In this document: positions 9,968 through 18,829 of the stretch, piece by piece | Layout of the letters: each line of letters opens with the position of its first letter | Position numbering within the stretch: the stretch's first letter is position 1 | Assembly (NCBI RefSeq): GCF_016864235.1 | Contig: NZ_CP045733.1 | Span: 1 to 64,000 of the forward strand | Source: Legionella sp. MW5194 | Lineage (GTDB): Bacteria; Pseudomonadota; Gammaproteobacteria; Legionellales; Legionellaceae | Direction: 5' to 3' | Length of the DNA: 64,000 nt | The notes under the pieces: model-generated | The model's database searches: none | What the model saw: only the letters and a program-made list of their open reading frames with translations | What the model was told of the DNA's origin: nothing | Made by a program: the position numbers and the translations under genes

Positions 9968-11647
9968 ATGGACAAGGAAAACACCGATTCGCCTTATCAA
10001 ATGGGGCATGATTTTATTTCTTATCAACTGGATTGTTGGCAGCGTTCTATTTTATTTTGGGATACCTTGCGTGAACGCGCCAATAATATGATGGAGCACG
10101 AACAACAAGGGTTGCCACCACTGCTTAATTTCAAATATGAATTAGTTTTGGATGGGAAATCATTGGAACCCAAAACCAATTATGCATTGGTTAAAATTCT
10201 TGAGGTCGGTGATGTGTGCTTTGAAGAGTGTTTTGATCCTCATGCTCATCCGGTGATTATTGTGGATCCCAGATCAGGCCATGGGCCAGGGATTGGTGGT
10301 TTCAAACGGGACTCTGAAGTGGGCGTAGCACTTCATAGTGGTCATCCTGTGTATTTTGTTATTTTTTATCCTAATCCTGTGCCTCATCAAACGCTCGCCG
10401 ATGTCCTGATGACTTTGCGCCATTTTGTTGAAAAAGTCCAAGCCTGGCATGAAGGTAAAGCCCCCATTCTTTATGGCAATTGCCAAGCCGGTTGGATGCT
10501 GGCTTTATTGGCCTCTGATTGCGCGAGATCGGTTGGCTTGACAGTCATGAATGGCTCACCGGTTTCTTATTGGTCCAACAGCGAAGAAGAAGCCAATCCC
10601 ATGCAGTTATTAGGGGGACTCTTGGGTGGCTCCTGGAGTGCCCGTTTTCTATCGGATTTAAAAGAAGGGATCTTTGATGGGGCGTGGTTGGTCTCTAATT
10701 TTGAGTTACTCAATCCCACCACAGCCATTTGGGATAAGTATTATGGCTTATTTGATGAAATTGACACAGAGCAGGAGCGATTCTTGGAGTTTGAACGCTG
10801 GTGGAATGGGTTTTACCAATTTAGCCAGGAAGAGATAATGGCCACCGTGAATAATCTTTTTATTGGCAATCAACTAGAGCGCGGTGAAATGCGGATTCAT
10901 AAAGGATGTGTTTACGATTTGAAACGCATTCAAAGCCCTATTGTTCTCTTTGCTTCCCAAGGCGATCAAATTACCCCACCGAGGCAGGCTTTACATTGGA
11001 TAAGAACAATTTATCCTACGACACAAGCATTGAAGAAGGCCAAACAGCGAGTGGTGTATCTGCTTCATCCTTCCGTTGGGCATTTAGGAATCTTTGTATC
11101 GGCTAAGGTCGTTCGTTTGCACCATCGTGCTATTTTAGAGCATAGTGATGCCATTGAGCAATTGCAGCCAGGGCTTTATGAAATGATAATCGTTAACCCA
11201 ACAGGCGATCCCGATTGCAGTAAAGAACAATATCATGTGCGTTTTGAAGCGCGCGAACTCACAGAACTTTGCACAACGAGCTCCACGCAACAGTTTGACA
11301 AGGTTCGTCAAACATCCGAAGCCAATGACTCGATTTATCAAAAAGTTATCCAACCTTCCGTGCAGAGCTTAAGTAATCCTTTTTTATCCTGGTGCCTTGA
11401 GAAAACGCATCCCATGCGCCTAAGTCGCTATGTGTTTTCTGAAAAAGTGAATCCGCTGATGAAAGCAATCGAACTATTAAGCCCACCCATTCAAGCCAAT
11501 CGCCGCATGGCTACACAGAGCAATTGTTTTAAAAAAATAGAGCATGGTGTTGCGCAGATGATGAGGGATTCGTTGGAATCCTCCCGAATCATGCGTAATG
11601 ACGTGATGGCAAATTGGTTTGAAGCCCTTTATAAGGATCCCGATTAA
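9968..11647 (+). CDS. DUF3141 alpha/beta-hydrolase related to PHA synthase
   Basis: A 559-residue protein of the DUF3141 group, distant relatives of poly(3-hydroxyalkanoate) synthases. The nucleophile elbow is visible as YGNCQAGW with Cys at about residue 172, a GxCxG lipase-like box. The strand HPVIIVDPRSGHGPGIGGF near residue 95 and the LHPSVGHLGIF stretch, a plausible catalytic His, also fit. Family members are often longer (700 residues or more), so this one seems compact at the C-terminus. Its role is unproven; a true PHA synthase lies elsewhere in this window (33830-35623). It starts about 110 bases after the efflux operon. Confidence 0.8.
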   Translation: MDKENTDSPYQMGHDFISYQLDCWQRSILFWDTLRERANNMMEHEQQGLPPLLNFKYELVLDGKSLEPKTNYALVKILEVGDVCFEECFDPHAHPVIIVDPRSGHGPGIGGFKRDSEVGVALHSGHPVYFVIFYPNPVPHQTLADVLMTLRHFVEKVQAWHEGKAPILYGNCQAGWMLALLASDCARSVGLTVMNGSPVSYWSNSEEEANPMQLLGGLLGGSWSARFLSDLKEGIFDGAWLVSNFELLNPTTAIWDKYYGLFDEIDTEQERFLEFERWWNGFYQFSQEEIMATVNNLFIGNQLERGEMRIHKGCVYDLKRIQSPIVLFASQGDQITPPRQALHWIRTIYPTTQALKKAKQRVVYLLHPSVGHLGIFVSAKVVRLHHRAILEHSDAIEQLQPGLYEMIIVNPTGDPDCSKEQYHVRFEARELTELCTTSSTQQFDKVRQTSEANDSIYQKVIQPSVQSLSNPFLSWCLEKTHPMRLSRYVFSEKVNPLMKAIELLSPPIQANRRMATQSNCFKKIEHGVAQMMRDSLESSRIMRNDVMANWFEALYKDPD

Positions 11648-11659
11648 CAGGCGAGGAAA

Positions 11660-11812
11660 TTAATTCATGGAGCGTATGGCATCAAATTCCTCGTCAAGGT
11701 TCATTTCACTCTCTAAGTCCGCTTCATGAACCCCTTTCTCATCAAAAAGAGGGTTAGTTTCTCGAGCTTTTTCTTCGTAGTCATTCTCTACAAAACAATC
11801 CTTAGCGTTCAT
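11660..11812 (-). CDS. Small acidic hypothetical protein
   Basis: A 50-residue, strongly acidic frame converging on the DUF3141 gene. The ATG at 11812 is preceded by AAGGAATTGTT, a good ribosome site; a longer version from a TTG at 11863 is possible. No signal peptide or known domain. I do not recognise it. The clean ribosome site and non-repetitive composition support a real gene, but no function can be given. Confidence 0.5.
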   Translation of the reverse strand: MNAKDCFVENDYEEKARETNPLFDEKGVHEADLESEMNLDEEFDAIRSMN

Positions 11813-11954
11813 AACAATTCCTTCAAAATGATTGTTCTTGTCCTTGCCAACGACTAAAGACAACCCGGTTTATTGTTGCTATTTTCATCTCTGACATTTA
11901 GCATAACGGATACGATTCAATGAACAAAAATAAGAAATAAAAAGGGGTCAACTG

Positions 11955-11977
11955 AATAGCCATTTGGCTATTTTTTT
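11955..11977 (+). terminator. Rho-independent terminator
   Basis: An 8-bp perfect hairpin, AATAGCCA and TGGCTATT with a TT loop, runs into seven T residues on the + strand. It lies after the DUF3141 gene and just ahead of the DUF2231 gene, so it separates the efflux operon from the oxidase unit. Confidence 0.7.
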
Positions 11978-12000
11978 ATAAGAAGAAACGAGGGAATGGG

Positions 12001-12528
12001 ATGTTGGTTCCCCAAACTGGAATAAGGAACGCATCGACCATGATAGAAATTATCCCCAATTGGCACCCCATTTTTGTCCATTTTACCGTGGCCTTATTTA
12101 CTGTTTCGGTGATTCTTTATGCCCTAACCTATGTATCCTCTTACATTCATTGGAACACCAAGCCATTGATTGTCGAATTGGAAATTGTGGCGCGTTGGTG
12201 TTTATGGCTGGCCGCATTGAGCACGATGACCACCGTGTCCGCTGGGTTTTATGCCTTTTATACGGTAAAACATGGTGCTATGGCGCACGCCGTAAAAGTG
12301 ATTCACCGCAACTGGGCACTGGCTACTGCAAGTGTCATTTTACTTATGGCGTTTTGGGTTGTTTGGCGTTATATTAAACACCAAAAACCGACGCTGCTCT
12401 TCTTAATGGCTTTATTCCTTGTGCAAGTGCTGTTGCTCACAACCGCTTGGTATGGGGCGGAATTAGTCTATCGGCATGGGTATGGTGTTTTGCCTGTCAC
12501 AGCAGAAAAGACGGTATCACCGCATTAA
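12001..12528 (+). CDS. DUF2231 membrane protein
   Basis: A 175-residue integral membrane protein with four hydrophobic helices. The segment IPNWHPIFVHFTVALF is the DUF2231 signature with conserved His residues that may bind heme or metal. The start at 12001 has a GAGGGA ribosome site; an in-frame ATG at 12040, giving MIEIIPNWHP, matches the usual N-terminus and is a strong alternative. It ends 26 bases before the multicopper oxidase, a pairing that suggests a shared copper-resistance function. Confidence 0.85.
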   Translation: MLVPQTGIRNASTMIEIIPNWHPIFVHFTVALFTVSVILYALTYVSSYIHWNTKPLIVELEIVARWCLWLAALSTMTTVSAGFYAFYTVKHGAMAHAVKVIHRNWALATASVILLMAFWVVWRYIKHQKPTLLFLMALFLVQVLLLTTAWYGAELVYRHGYGVLPVTAEKTVSPH

Positions 12529-12554
12529 TACGATTTTTATGGAAGGATGGAAAC

Positions 12555-15500
12555 ATGTTACAAAAGGATTTGCGTTGTTCAATTAGGAATTATTGCTTTA
12601 TTTTTTCCTTTTTACTGCTCGGTTCTTCTGCTGTGTTTGCCCAGCATGAGCAACATGGTGCCTCAACACAACCGTTAACTTCCTCGAAGAGTACACCATC
12701 TCAATCGAAACCTGCACAATACAAAATGGAACAACCTACCACTAAAAAACAATCTCCTAAAGCGGTGACGCCTCTAACTATTACAGGTGGAGCAAAGCGT
12801 ACGGTTAATTTGGTGGTTGCTTATAAAACGGTGAATTTTGCAGGCAAACCAAGACGCGCCATTGCTGTTAATGGGCAAATTCCAGCACCGACGTTGCATT
12901 TTAAAGAAGGGGACGATGTCACCATCAATGTGTATAACCATTTGGATGAGGGAACGTCCATTCATTGGCATGGTCTTTTAGTCCCTTGGCAAATGGATGG
13001 GGTGGACGGGGTGAGTCAAAAACCAATTCCCCCAGGAGGCGTGTTCCATTATCGCTTTAAGCTTTACCAACGAGGGACCTATTGGTACCATGCCCATGCC
13101 AAGGTTCAAGAACAAGAAGGCTTATACGGGACTTTTATTATTGACCCGCCTAATCCTCCAAGCTATCACTACACCAAAGATTATGTGGTGGTGTTATCCG
13201 ATTGGAGCAACACCCCTGCGGAACAAGTACTTGCGAATTTAAAAAAAGACGGCGACTATTACGGTCCTCGATTTCCCCTACAACCCTCGCTTATGAAGTT
13301 TCTTCATGATTATCGTAAAGCGTCATCCGAAGAGCGTAAAAAATTAATTGCTGATTATAAAATGATGCAACAAATGCGCATGAGTATCTATGACTTAAGT
13401 GACGTGGCGTATGATGCGTATTTATTAAATGGTCACCCTAAATCTCATCCTTGGACCGCCCCTGTGAAAGTAGGGGATAGGGTGCGGCTACGCTTCATTG
13501 GCGCAGGAGCAAGCACCATCTATCGTGTTAAAATTCCTGATGCCAAAGTGGAGATGGTGCATATTCAGGGAAATGATGTAACCCCCTATCCCATTGAGGA
13601 TTTTTGGATTGCACCAGGTGAAACCTATGATATCCTGGTGACCATTCAAAAAAACGAGCCTTACATTATTTATGCCGAGTCGATTGACACGCTGGGCAAA
13701 GCGTATGGGGCTTTAGTGACTCATCCTAATCAAGTCGTCAACTATCAGCACGTGACTCCTTTCCCTGAGCCACTTCCTGTCACAAGAGAAATGATGGCCA
13801 ACATGATGCAGTCTATGAATAGCGGGGGGATGAGTGGAAATCAACAACACGCCTTGATGAACAAAAAAACATCATCAACGGCGATGAAACCCTCCATGAC
13901 CATGCCTTCGCACTCTCAAGCAATGAGTTCGCAAAGTGCTAATCATTCGATGTCCTCTAAGACTATCCAAAAGAAAATGGACAATGCATCCAATCATTCC
14001 GCTCACACCTCATCAATGAAGTCCAAATCCTCATCGACCTCGATGAACAAGAGTATGGACATGCCAGGTATGAATCATGGGGCAATGAGTCAGAGTAAGA
14101 CGCCTAACTCTGCTCAAATGAAATCTGACCCCTCGTCGACCTTAATGAACAAGAGCATGGCCATGCCGGGCATGAATCATAGCGCAATGGGTCAGAGTAA
14201 GAAGTCTCACTCTGCTCAAATGAAGTCTGACTCCTCGTCGACCGCAATGAACAACAGCATGGCTATGCCGGACATGAATCATAGCGCAATGAGCCAGAGT
14301 AAGACATCTCACTCTGCTAATGACATGTCTATGAATAGGAACATGAAGTCAGATAGGCCTATGGAACATGGCATGTCGATGAATGATTCCATGAACATGC
14401 AGATGCCTATTGAGCCGACCATCATAGGCGATAAAATAGAGCCGCCTGATTCAGCAAAAGCCACCACCTTAGGAACCAAATACCAAGAGTTAAAAGCAGC
14501 AGTGAAAACCAATAATCCGAATAAACCAGTCGATGGGATTATTAAAATGGAATTGTTTGGTTATATGGACCGTTATATCTGGTTTATTAATGGCCTACCA
14601 GAATACAAGGCCAAACCGATTTTGATTGAGCCAGGCAAGCGTTATCGGATTATTTTTACCAACAATTCGATGATGCGTCACCCCATGCATATTCATGGTC
14701 ATTGGTTTATTTTACGCAATGGTCATGGGGCTTACGATCCCTTATTACATACCATTGAGGTGGCTCCAGGAGCTACTGCCGTTGCCGATTTTGATACTGA
14801 AGCCAGCGGCCAATGGTTTTTCCATTGCCACCATCTTCTGCACATGACCGCAGGCATGGCGCGGGTATTTCAATACACCACCATCATTGAGATTGCCAAA
14901 GGCACTCGAAAGCCAGACAATTACGCCTATCAGCAAGCCTACATCAATCGGCCGGTCGTACGAGAAGACGAAGTCATGCCACTGGATGCTTCTCTCATCA
15001 AACACCCCGCAGGGCATCATCAAGGTTTCTATCGTTCAAGCTATATTGAACTCGGTGAAGATCCTTTTCATAATGCTCAGGAAATGACGTTTAGAGGCCT
15101 CTATGGCCCAGATTACAATAAGCTCCAGTTGTATACTGAGGACGCTGAAATTTATAAAGGAACCGTTGAAAACGCAGATATCGATGTGTTCTATTGGCAT
15201 TTGATTAGCCAATTTTGGGCAGTTAAAGGAGGAGTCAATTATTTTTATCGCCCCGGAGGCCCTTATTGGCAACCTGGTATTGGTATTGAAGGGTTAATGC
15301 CTTGGTATATTGATACCAATATTAGAACGTATTATCGTGATGGCAGTGTGAAGTTTGACATTCAGTTAGCACGGGCTAACCAACTGACCAATAACTTCTT
15401 CTTCCTCACTGGGCTTCGCAGCATTCTGGCCACTCATACCGTCGTCAAAAACGAGATTGGCAATGGCTTAAACCAAATGCGTTACATCCTTAGGCCTTAT

Positions 15501-15641
15501 TATCGTCTTAAGCCAGGGCTTAATATTTTTACAGAGTACGAACATGATGAAGAATATGGTGCTCTTAAGAGAATTCTTCGAAGTCAAGGAGAGCCTACCA
15601 CTCAAGATACAATCACGTTAGGAGTAGCTGTTCTTTTTTAA
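12555..15641 (+). CDS. CopA-type multicopper oxidase fused to a CopB-like outer-membrane domain
   Basis: A 1028-residue fusion. After a Sec-type signal peptide (no twin arginine, unlike most CopA/PcoA oxidases) come cupredoxin domains with all four copper motifs: HWHG at 137-140, HAH at 179-181, HPMHIHGHW at 709-717 and HCHHLLHMTAGM at 757-768. Residues about 408-620 form a Met/His/Ser-rich insert with three 34-residue repeats, a likely Cu(I) sponge. From about residue 835 to the end, the sequence matches CopB-type copper-resistance barrels (FWAVKGGVNY, GIEGLMPWYID, NIFTEYEHDEEYG). CopA and CopB are normally separate genes. I chose the ATG at 12555, with GGAAGGATGG upstream, over longer frames. 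Expected role: periplasmic cuprous oxidase tethered to the outer membrane. Confidence 0.9.
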   Translation: MLQKDLRCSIRNYCFIFSFLLLGSSAVFAQHEQHGASTQPLTSSKSTPSQSKPAQYKMEQPTTKKQSPKAVTPLTITGGAKRTVNLVVAYKTVNFAGKPRRAIAVNGQIPAPTLHFKEGDDVTINVYNHLDEGTSIHWHGLLVPWQMDGVDGVSQKPIPPGGVFHYRFKLYQRGTYWYHAHAKVQEQEGLYGTFIIDPPNPPSYHYTKDYVVVLSDWSNTPAEQVLANLKKDGDYYGPRFPLQPSLMKFLHDYRKASSEERKKLIADYKMMQQMRMSIYDLSDVAYDAYLLNGHPKSHPWTAPVKVGDRVRLRFIGAGASTIYRVKIPDAKVEMVHIQGNDVTPYPIEDFWIAPGETYDILVTIQKNEPYIIYAESIDTLGKAYGALVTHPNQVVNYQHVTPFPEPLPVTREMMANMMQSMNSGGMSGNQQHALMNKKTSSTAMKPSMTMPSHSQAMSSQSANHSMSSKTIQKKMDNASNHSAHTSSMKSKSSSTSMNKSMDMPGMNHGAMSQSKTPNSAQMKSDPSSTLMNKSMAMPGMNHSAMGQSKKSHSAQMKSDSSSTAMNNSMAMPDMNHSAMSQSKTSHSANDMSMNRNMKSDRPMEHGMSMNDSMNMQMPIEPTIIGDKIEPPDSAKATTLGTKYQELKAAVKTNNPNKPVDGIIKMELFGYMDRYIWFINGLPEYKAKPILIEPGKRYRIIFTNNSMMRHPMHIHGHWFILRNGHGAYDPLLHTIEVAPGATAVADFDTEASGQWFFHCHHLLHMTAGMARVFQYTTIIEIAKGTRKPDNYAYQQAYINRPVVREDEVMPLDASLIKHPAGHHQGFYRSSYIELGEDPFHNAQEMTFRGLYGPDYNKLQLYTEDAEIYKGTVENADIDVFYWHLISQFWAVKGGVNYFYRPGGPYWQPGIGIEGLMPWYIDTNIRTYYRDGSVKFDIQLARANQLTNNFFFLTGLRSILATHTVVKNEIGNGLNQMRYILRPYYRLKPGLNIFTEYEHDEEYGALKRILRSQGEPTTQDTITLGVAVLF
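14036..14341 (+). repeat. Three tandem 102-bp coding repeats (Met-rich)
   Basis: Within the oxidase gene the segment beginning GACC(T/G)..ATGAACA recurs at 14036, 14138 and 14240, a period of exactly 102 bases or 34 codons. Each unit encodes MNxSMxMPxMNHxAMxQSK followed by a Ser-rich linker. The third unit diverges at its end. The period is a multiple of three, so copies can be gained or lost without breaking the frame. Confidence 0.9.
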
Positions 15642-15662
15642 ACGGTCACGTGAGTTGCTTAT

Positions 15663-15684
15663 ACCAGGATACTGGAGTCCTGGT
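15663..15684. terminator. Possible hairpin terminator after the oxidase gene
   Basis: ACCAGGA and TCCTGGT form a 7-bp stem around an 8-base loop, 20 bases after the oxidase stop codon. No T-run follows, so intrinsic termination is uncertain. Confidence 0.3.
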
Positions 15685-15830
15685 GCACTAGATAAAAGTA
15701 CCGGTTTAAGCCCACGCTCTTGCTCATGGGTTTGAAATTATTTTGAGTTCAGAGTAGGCCAAATAACAAATAGTTAGTACCCATGGTTTGTCCAGAAGAA
15801 ACCTCGTGAATGCACTAATTGGAGGAATGT

Positions 15831-17117
15831 ATGTATTTAGATGCTCTTTCACGGCTTGATAAGGCCGCTTCATTTTGTCGTATTGATTCCGAAGCTTTAG
15901 AGAAACTGAAACACCCTAAATCCTGTCTGGAAGTATCTCTCCCAGTTCGGATGGATAATGGTGAATTAAAAATTTTTACAGCTTATCGAGTCCATCATAA
16001 TGACAGCCGTGGTCCTATGAAAGGGGGCATACGGTTTCATCCAAAATTGGATTTAGATGAGATAAAAACTCTTGCATTATGGATGACAATAAAATGCGCT
16101 GTCGTCGACATCCCCTTTGGTGGTGCAAAAGGTGGGGTAATTGTTGATCCAAAACAATTATCTCGCATGGAGTTGGAGCGATTAAGTCGAAGCTACATTG
16201 AGTTAATAGCGGATTTTATTGGACCAGACAAAGACATCCCTGCTCCTGATATGTATACCAATGAGATGATCATGGGCTGGATGATGGATGAGTATGCCAC
16301 CATTGTTCGGCAAAATAGTCCAGCGGTAATCACAGGCAAGCCTATTTCTTTGGGAGGGTGCTTGGGGCGTGAGGGTGCGACCGGTCTAGGTGCCTACTAT
16401 TGCATTAAAATTCTTGAAAAAAAGAAAAAATGGCAGTCTTCTGAGCTACGAGTTGCTGTTCAAGGATTTGGTAATGCGGGACAAAGTATTGCTAAGCTGC
16501 TTTACGACAATGGCTATAAAATTGTTGCGATAAGTGATTCGAAAGGAGGAATTTATAATACCAAAGGCATCGATATACCTCGCATGATTGAAATAAAAAA
16601 CAGCTCTAAAGAGGTGCAGTCCATATATTGCAAAGAGTCTGTTTGTAAACTTGCGAAGGATGCTACCATTACGAATGAAGAGTTATTGGAACTCGATGTC
16701 GATTTACTTATCCCAGCTGCTGCACAAAATCAAATTACCCAAGAAAATGCAGCCAGAATTAAGGCGCCAATAATCATTGAAATTGCAAATGGTCCAATAA
16801 CCTTAGAGGCCGATGCACTATTGCAGAAAAAGGGAGTATTAATTGTACCCGACATATTAGCCAATACGGGTGGGGTCATCGTAAGCTATTTTGAGTGGGT
16901 TCAAAATAAATCAGGTTATTATTGGAGTATGGAAAAAGTTCAAGAAGAATTACAGACTATCATATCCCGTGAATTCAAGAATATTTGGCAGCTGATGGAA
17001 CAATATCAAACAGATATGCGGCAAGCGGCATACATTCATGCCTTGAGTCGATACGATAAAGCAGTTACAGCCCAAGGAACTCGCGGATATTTTTCAAATT
17101 TAAGCCTAAGCCTATAA
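15831..17117 (+). CDS. Glu/Leu/Phe/Val-type glutamate dehydrogenase
   Basis: Catalyses NAD(P)-linked oxidative deamination of glutamate to 2-oxoglutarate. The 428-residue protein has the N-terminal dimerisation domain with PMKGGIRFHP and the catalytic-lysine segment PFGGAKGGV near residue 110. The Rossmann fold follows, with VQGFGNAGQSIAKLL near 215. Length fits the hexameric ~420-residue class. The start ATG follows GGAGGAATGT; a TTG at 15819 is in frame but lies within that ribosome site. It stands alone between copper genes; its link to metal resistance is unclear. Confidence 0.92.
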   Translation: MYLDALSRLDKAASFCRIDSEALEKLKHPKSCLEVSLPVRMDNGELKIFTAYRVHHNDSRGPMKGGIRFHPKLDLDEIKTLALWMTIKCAVVDIPFGGAKGGVIVDPKQLSRMELERLSRSYIELIADFIGPDKDIPAPDMYTNEMIMGWMMDEYATIVRQNSPAVITGKPISLGGCLGREGATGLGAYYCIKILEKKKKWQSSELRVAVQGFGNAGQSIAKLLYDNGYKIVAISDSKGGIYNTKGIDIPRMIEIKNSSKEVQSIYCKESVCKLAKDATITNEELLELDVDLLIPAAAQNQITQENAARIKAPIIIEIANGPITLEADALLQKKGVLIVPDILANTGGVIVSYFEWVQNKSGYYWSMEKVQEELQTIISREFKNIWQLMEQYQTDMRQAAYIHALSRYDKAVTAQGTRGYFSNLSLSL

Positions 17118-17345
17118 GGAGAGTTATCCTGCTTGAATTTCATGCCTCTTCTTACTGGGGCTCATTGTCCTATTATTGGTGTTGATTGGGGTATTAGGCT
17201 TACTCTCCCCAAAGATTAGAAGGTCCTTCCCCACGTCTTTATGACGGTGACTGATTTACCTGACTGAATATATTTGGCACAAAAAAAACCTCTTAACAAC
17301 ATGTTAATACAGTACCACGCATCAAGAGAATGAGCTCCCTTCTTC

Positions 17346-17669
17346 TTAATGTCCGCTGCCATGCCCGCCTTGCCAGCCGTGTCCACCTTGTCCACCGTGA
17401 TGCCAGTTTTGTTGGTGCCAATTTTGATGCCAGTTATGATGCCACTTGTAGTGGTATTGAATCCAATGCCATCTATGTCCATCCCAATGCCACTTACCAT
17501 GTCCACCATGAGGTGTCCAATGAGGTGGATGATGGACACTGGCAGCCAATATCATAGAACCTAATTGGGAATCATTTTTGACTGAGGTATCAAAAGCAGC
17601 GGCTACAGCAGTTGAGCCTATCAAAGCGGCTACAGCAACAAACCGCTTCAACGTCTTTAAAGTCCACAT
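17346..17669 (-). CDS. Secreted His/Trp/Gly-rich protein
   Basis: A 107-residue exported protein. Residues 1-25 form a signal peptide (FVAVAALIGSTAVAAAF). From about residue 45 the mature part is almost wholly His, Trp, Gly, Gln and Asn (HHPPHWTPHGGHGKWHWDGH near the middle, GGQGGHGWQGGHGSGH at the end). Such composition suggests periplasmic binding of Cu, Zn or Ni. A competing reverse-strand frame (17216-17539) reads through the same DNA but lacks a signal peptide. It is divergent from the DUF2933 operon. The shared 190-bp gap contains an imperfect palindrome (GTTCGAAATTTGAAC, 17764-17778) that could be an operator. Confidence 0.8.
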   Translation of the reverse strand: MWTLKTLKRFVAVAALIGSTAVAAAFDTSVKNDSQLGSMILAASVHHPPHWTPHGGHGKWHWDGHRWHWIQYHYKWHHNWHQNWHQQNWHHGGQGGHGWQGGHGSGH

Positions 17670-17863
17670 ATTGCCGCTCCTTGTAAAGGATGTGATAGCG
17701 TTATTTCTAAGCTAGTCTAAATCCAATACTTATCAATCTAAGTATAGACAAGATAGCACTTTAGTTCGAAATTTGAACAATATATGGGTGATACTTTACT
17801 GGCGCAATCTTTTATCAGGATGGACTATACTAATAAAATTTAATGAGCAAAGGAGGGCACATC

Positions 17864-18157
17864 ATGTCGCCTGAACCTAAGCATCACCCGCAGTCATCAA
17901 AACCACAAAAAGAGATGCACTTTTGGAGTTCTCCTTCTGGTATGGTGGCCATCATCATTATTGGGATTATTGGCTATTTCTTGATTGTAGAGCATGGTGC
18001 TCACATTGCGAGTTTTCTTGGGGCTTCGCCTTTTTTGCTGTTAGTCTTACTCTGTCCACTAATGCATCTGTTTATGCATAGAGGACATGGAGGTCATGAA
18101 GAGGAGCATCATCATAAGTCTGATAATGAGGACGACTCGTCTGAGGATAAGGATTAA
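17864..18157 (+). CDS. DUF2933 membrane protein with His/acidic tail
   Basis: A 97-residue protein with two transmembrane helices (GMVAIIIIGIIGYFLIVEHG and SPFLLLVLLCPLMHLFMHRG). The conserved CPLMHLFMHxGHGGH motif of DUF2933 is followed by an Asp/Glu-rich tail with more His. The ATG at 17864 has a perfect AGGAGG site, so I prefer it over an in-frame ATG at 17843. It is the first gene of a three-gene unit with the methyltransferase-like and duplicated membrane proteins. DUF2933 genes are common beside copper-resistance genes; function unknown. Confidence 0.85.
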   Translation: MSPEPKHHPQSSKPQKEMHFWSSPSGMVAIIIIGIIGYFLIVEHGAHIASFLGASPFLLLVLLCPLMHLFMHRGHGGHEEEHHHKSDNEDDSSEDKD

Positions 18158-18163
18158 TCGAAA

Positions 18164-18829
18164 ATGGAACATACTTCGTATGCCTATGGTTTGTGGTTAT
18201 TGGTCATTGTCAATTCGGCTATTTTCATTTTGTTTGCGTACAGTTTTACCACCACGTTTAAAACAAGGCGAGATTGGCGCGCCTTTGGTGCTTTTTCTGC
18301 GTTTGTCATCGCTTATTTTACCGAAATGTATGGTTTTCCTTTAACCATTTATTTTCTGTCAGGATGGCTTTCTAAATATTATCCTGGAGTAGATTTATAC
18401 GGTCATGACAGTGGTCATTTACTCCATACCCTGCTTGGCTTGAAAGGTGATCCCCATTTTGATGTCTTTCATATCTTAAGTTTTGTCTTCATTATCGGCG
18501 GTCTTTGGATGATTGCATCCGCCTGGGGTACTCTTTATCGTGCTCAAAAGAAGCATCAACTTGCAACCAGTGGGCTGTATGCCAAAATTCGTCATCCGCA
18601 ATATGATGGGTTTATTCTGGTGATGATTGGTTTTTTATTGCAATGGCCAACCATTCTGACCTTAATCATGTTTCCTATACTGGTTTATATGTATGTTCGT
18701 CTCGCACGTAGGGAAGAAAAAGAGGTTTTGGCGGAGTTTGGTGAGGAATATCAACGCTACGCTGCGGTTACTCCTGGGTTTATACCTCGTTTTGGTAAAC
18801 AACAAGACAGTAAAGGAGGTGCACCATGA
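18164..18829 (+). CDS. Isoprenylcysteine carboxyl methyltransferase-family membrane protein
   Basis: A 221-residue polytopic membrane protein with the ICMT/PEMT C-terminal signature: TSGLYAKIRHPQYDGF near residues 135-150, and ARREEKEVLAEFGEEYQRY near 185-205, which forms the S-adenosylmethionine-binding region. Bacterial members next to DUF2933 genes have no established substrate. It begins 6 bases after the DUF2933 stop and overlaps the next gene by four bases (ATGA), so the three genes form an operon. Confidence 0.85.
   Translation: MEHTSYAYGLWLLVIVNSAIFILFAYSFTTTFKTRRDWRAFGAFSAFVIAYFTEMYGFPLTIYFLSGWLSKYYPGVDLYGHDSGHLLHTLLGLKGDPHFDVFHILSFVFIIGGLWMIASAWGTLYRAQKKHQLATSGLYAKIRHPQYDGFILVMIGFLLQWPTILTLIMFPILVYMYVRLARREEKEVLAEFGEEYQRYAAVTPGFIPRFGKQQDSKGGAP

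Noticed and set aside
14036-14341. Regular repeats resembling a CRISPR array
   Set aside because: The period is 102 bases, divisible by three, and the repeats encode a continuous Met-rich protein segment inside an oxidase gene. There are no unique spacers.
17142-17219. Short frame after glutamate dehydrogenase, and a hydrophobic stretch in another frame
   Set aside because: The hydrophobic reading (LFLLGLIVLLLVLIGVLGLL) has a stop just upstream and no usable start codon, so no gene could be supported.
17216-17539. 107-residue reverse-strand frame
   Set aside because: It is out of frame with the His/Trp-rich protein over the same repeats and has no signal peptide or ribosome site; the frame at 17346-17669 is better.
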